A DNA stretch of 64,000 nucleotides, taken from the NCBI RefSeq assembly GCF_000430745.1, contig NZ_KE387231.1, positions 1 to 64,000 on the forward strand. Direction: 5' to 3'. The number at the start of each line of letters is the position of its first letter. The stretch's first letter is position 1. The position numbers and the translations under genes were made by a program. The notes beneath the pieces are model-generated. The model saw only the letters and a program-made list of their open reading frames with translations, did no database searches and was not told the origin of the DNA. Shown here one piece after another: positions 63,946 to 64,000 of the stretch. This DNA is from Fictibacillus gelatini DSM 15865 (GTDB taxonomy: Bacteria; Bacillota; Bacilli; Bacillales; Fictibacillaceae).

Positions 63946-64000
63946 AATGAACATTAAAAAAATCATGCTTTTCGCATTAACCCTAACAATGTTACTCCTT
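63946..64000 (+). CDS. Start of a secreted or lipoprotein gene, cut by the window end
   Basis: A GAGGAGGAAG ribosome binding site lies 8 bases before an ATG. The 18 visible codons are the basic and hydrophobic part of a signal peptide (MNIKKIMLFALTLTMLLL). The rest lies beyond the window, so the product is unknown. Confidence 0.6.

Overview
The window looks like a chromosomal segment of a low-GC Gram-positive bacterium of the family Bacillaceae. Supporting signs are AGGAGG-type ribosome binding sites, frequent TTG and GTG starts, TTGACA/TATAAT-like promoters, a qoxABCD-ywcE quinol oxidase locus laid out as in Bacillus subtilis, a paired short-chain ChrA transporter, an HU gene and lipoprotein signal peptides. 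Late futalosine-pathway genes (mqnB, mqnD) suggest a lineage that makes menaquinone by that route. I cannot name the species.

Layout. 1-2.4 kb is the end of a type VII secretion (LXG) polymorphic toxin, its probable immunity gene and a decayed orphan toxin tail. 2.5-8.2 kb holds a small HTH protein, an NYN-domain nuclease-like gene with a structured leader (pseudoknot plus terminator), an M20 amidohydrolase, pepT and an asparagine synthetase. 8.5-14.9 kb carries a TetR regulator, a 34-residue ORF under a LexA-type SOS promoter, mqnB-mqnD, a TPR/dynamin-like GTPase with Arg in its P-loop, an ASCH protein and a membrane protein. 15.0-18.7 kb is an island of lipoproteins (one broken), a lipase-like protein and two small helical proteins; it resembles the reverse-arranged type VII lipase TslA module of staphylococci. 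18.7-33.1 kb holds a split ThrE exporter, an ABC-F protein, a cupin/XRE regulator with potABCD, a DNA glycosylase, HU, a branched-chain aminotransferase, a PH-domain protein and a heterodimeric ABC exporter.

33.2-42.8 kb begins with six tandem 52-bp repeats. It continues with an acetyltransferase, a HemD-like protein, hutG divergent from a LysR gene, a possible small secreted peptide gene, two chromate transporter halves, a ROK repressor, a second ABC-F protein and a TSUP permease.

42.9-52.4 kb is the most coherent block: an operon for aromatic catabolism behind a promoter with a CcpA cre site. A two-component-type flavin monooxygenase probably makes 3-hydroxyanthranilate from anthranilate. 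A ring-cleavage dioxygenase, a decarboxylase, a semialdehyde dehydrogenase, a deaminase, an oxalocrotonate decarboxylase, a hydratase, an aldolase and an acylating acetaldehyde dehydrogenase then carry it to pyruvate and acetyl-CoA. An IclR regulator lies inside the operon. No flavin reductase and no kynurenine-pathway genes are in view.

52.4-64 kb holds a small membrane protein and a YxcD-like protein, a serine beta-lactamase-fold protein, metA (acetyl type by Glu111), a lipoprotein NagZ, a cell-wall hydrolase with four peptidoglycan-binding repeats and an NlpC/P60 domain, qoxABCD with an unusual His/Met-rich QoxD tail, ywcE, an unrecognised protein and the start of a secreted protein cut by the window edge. 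All functions are inferred by reading sequence motifs; no database search was run.
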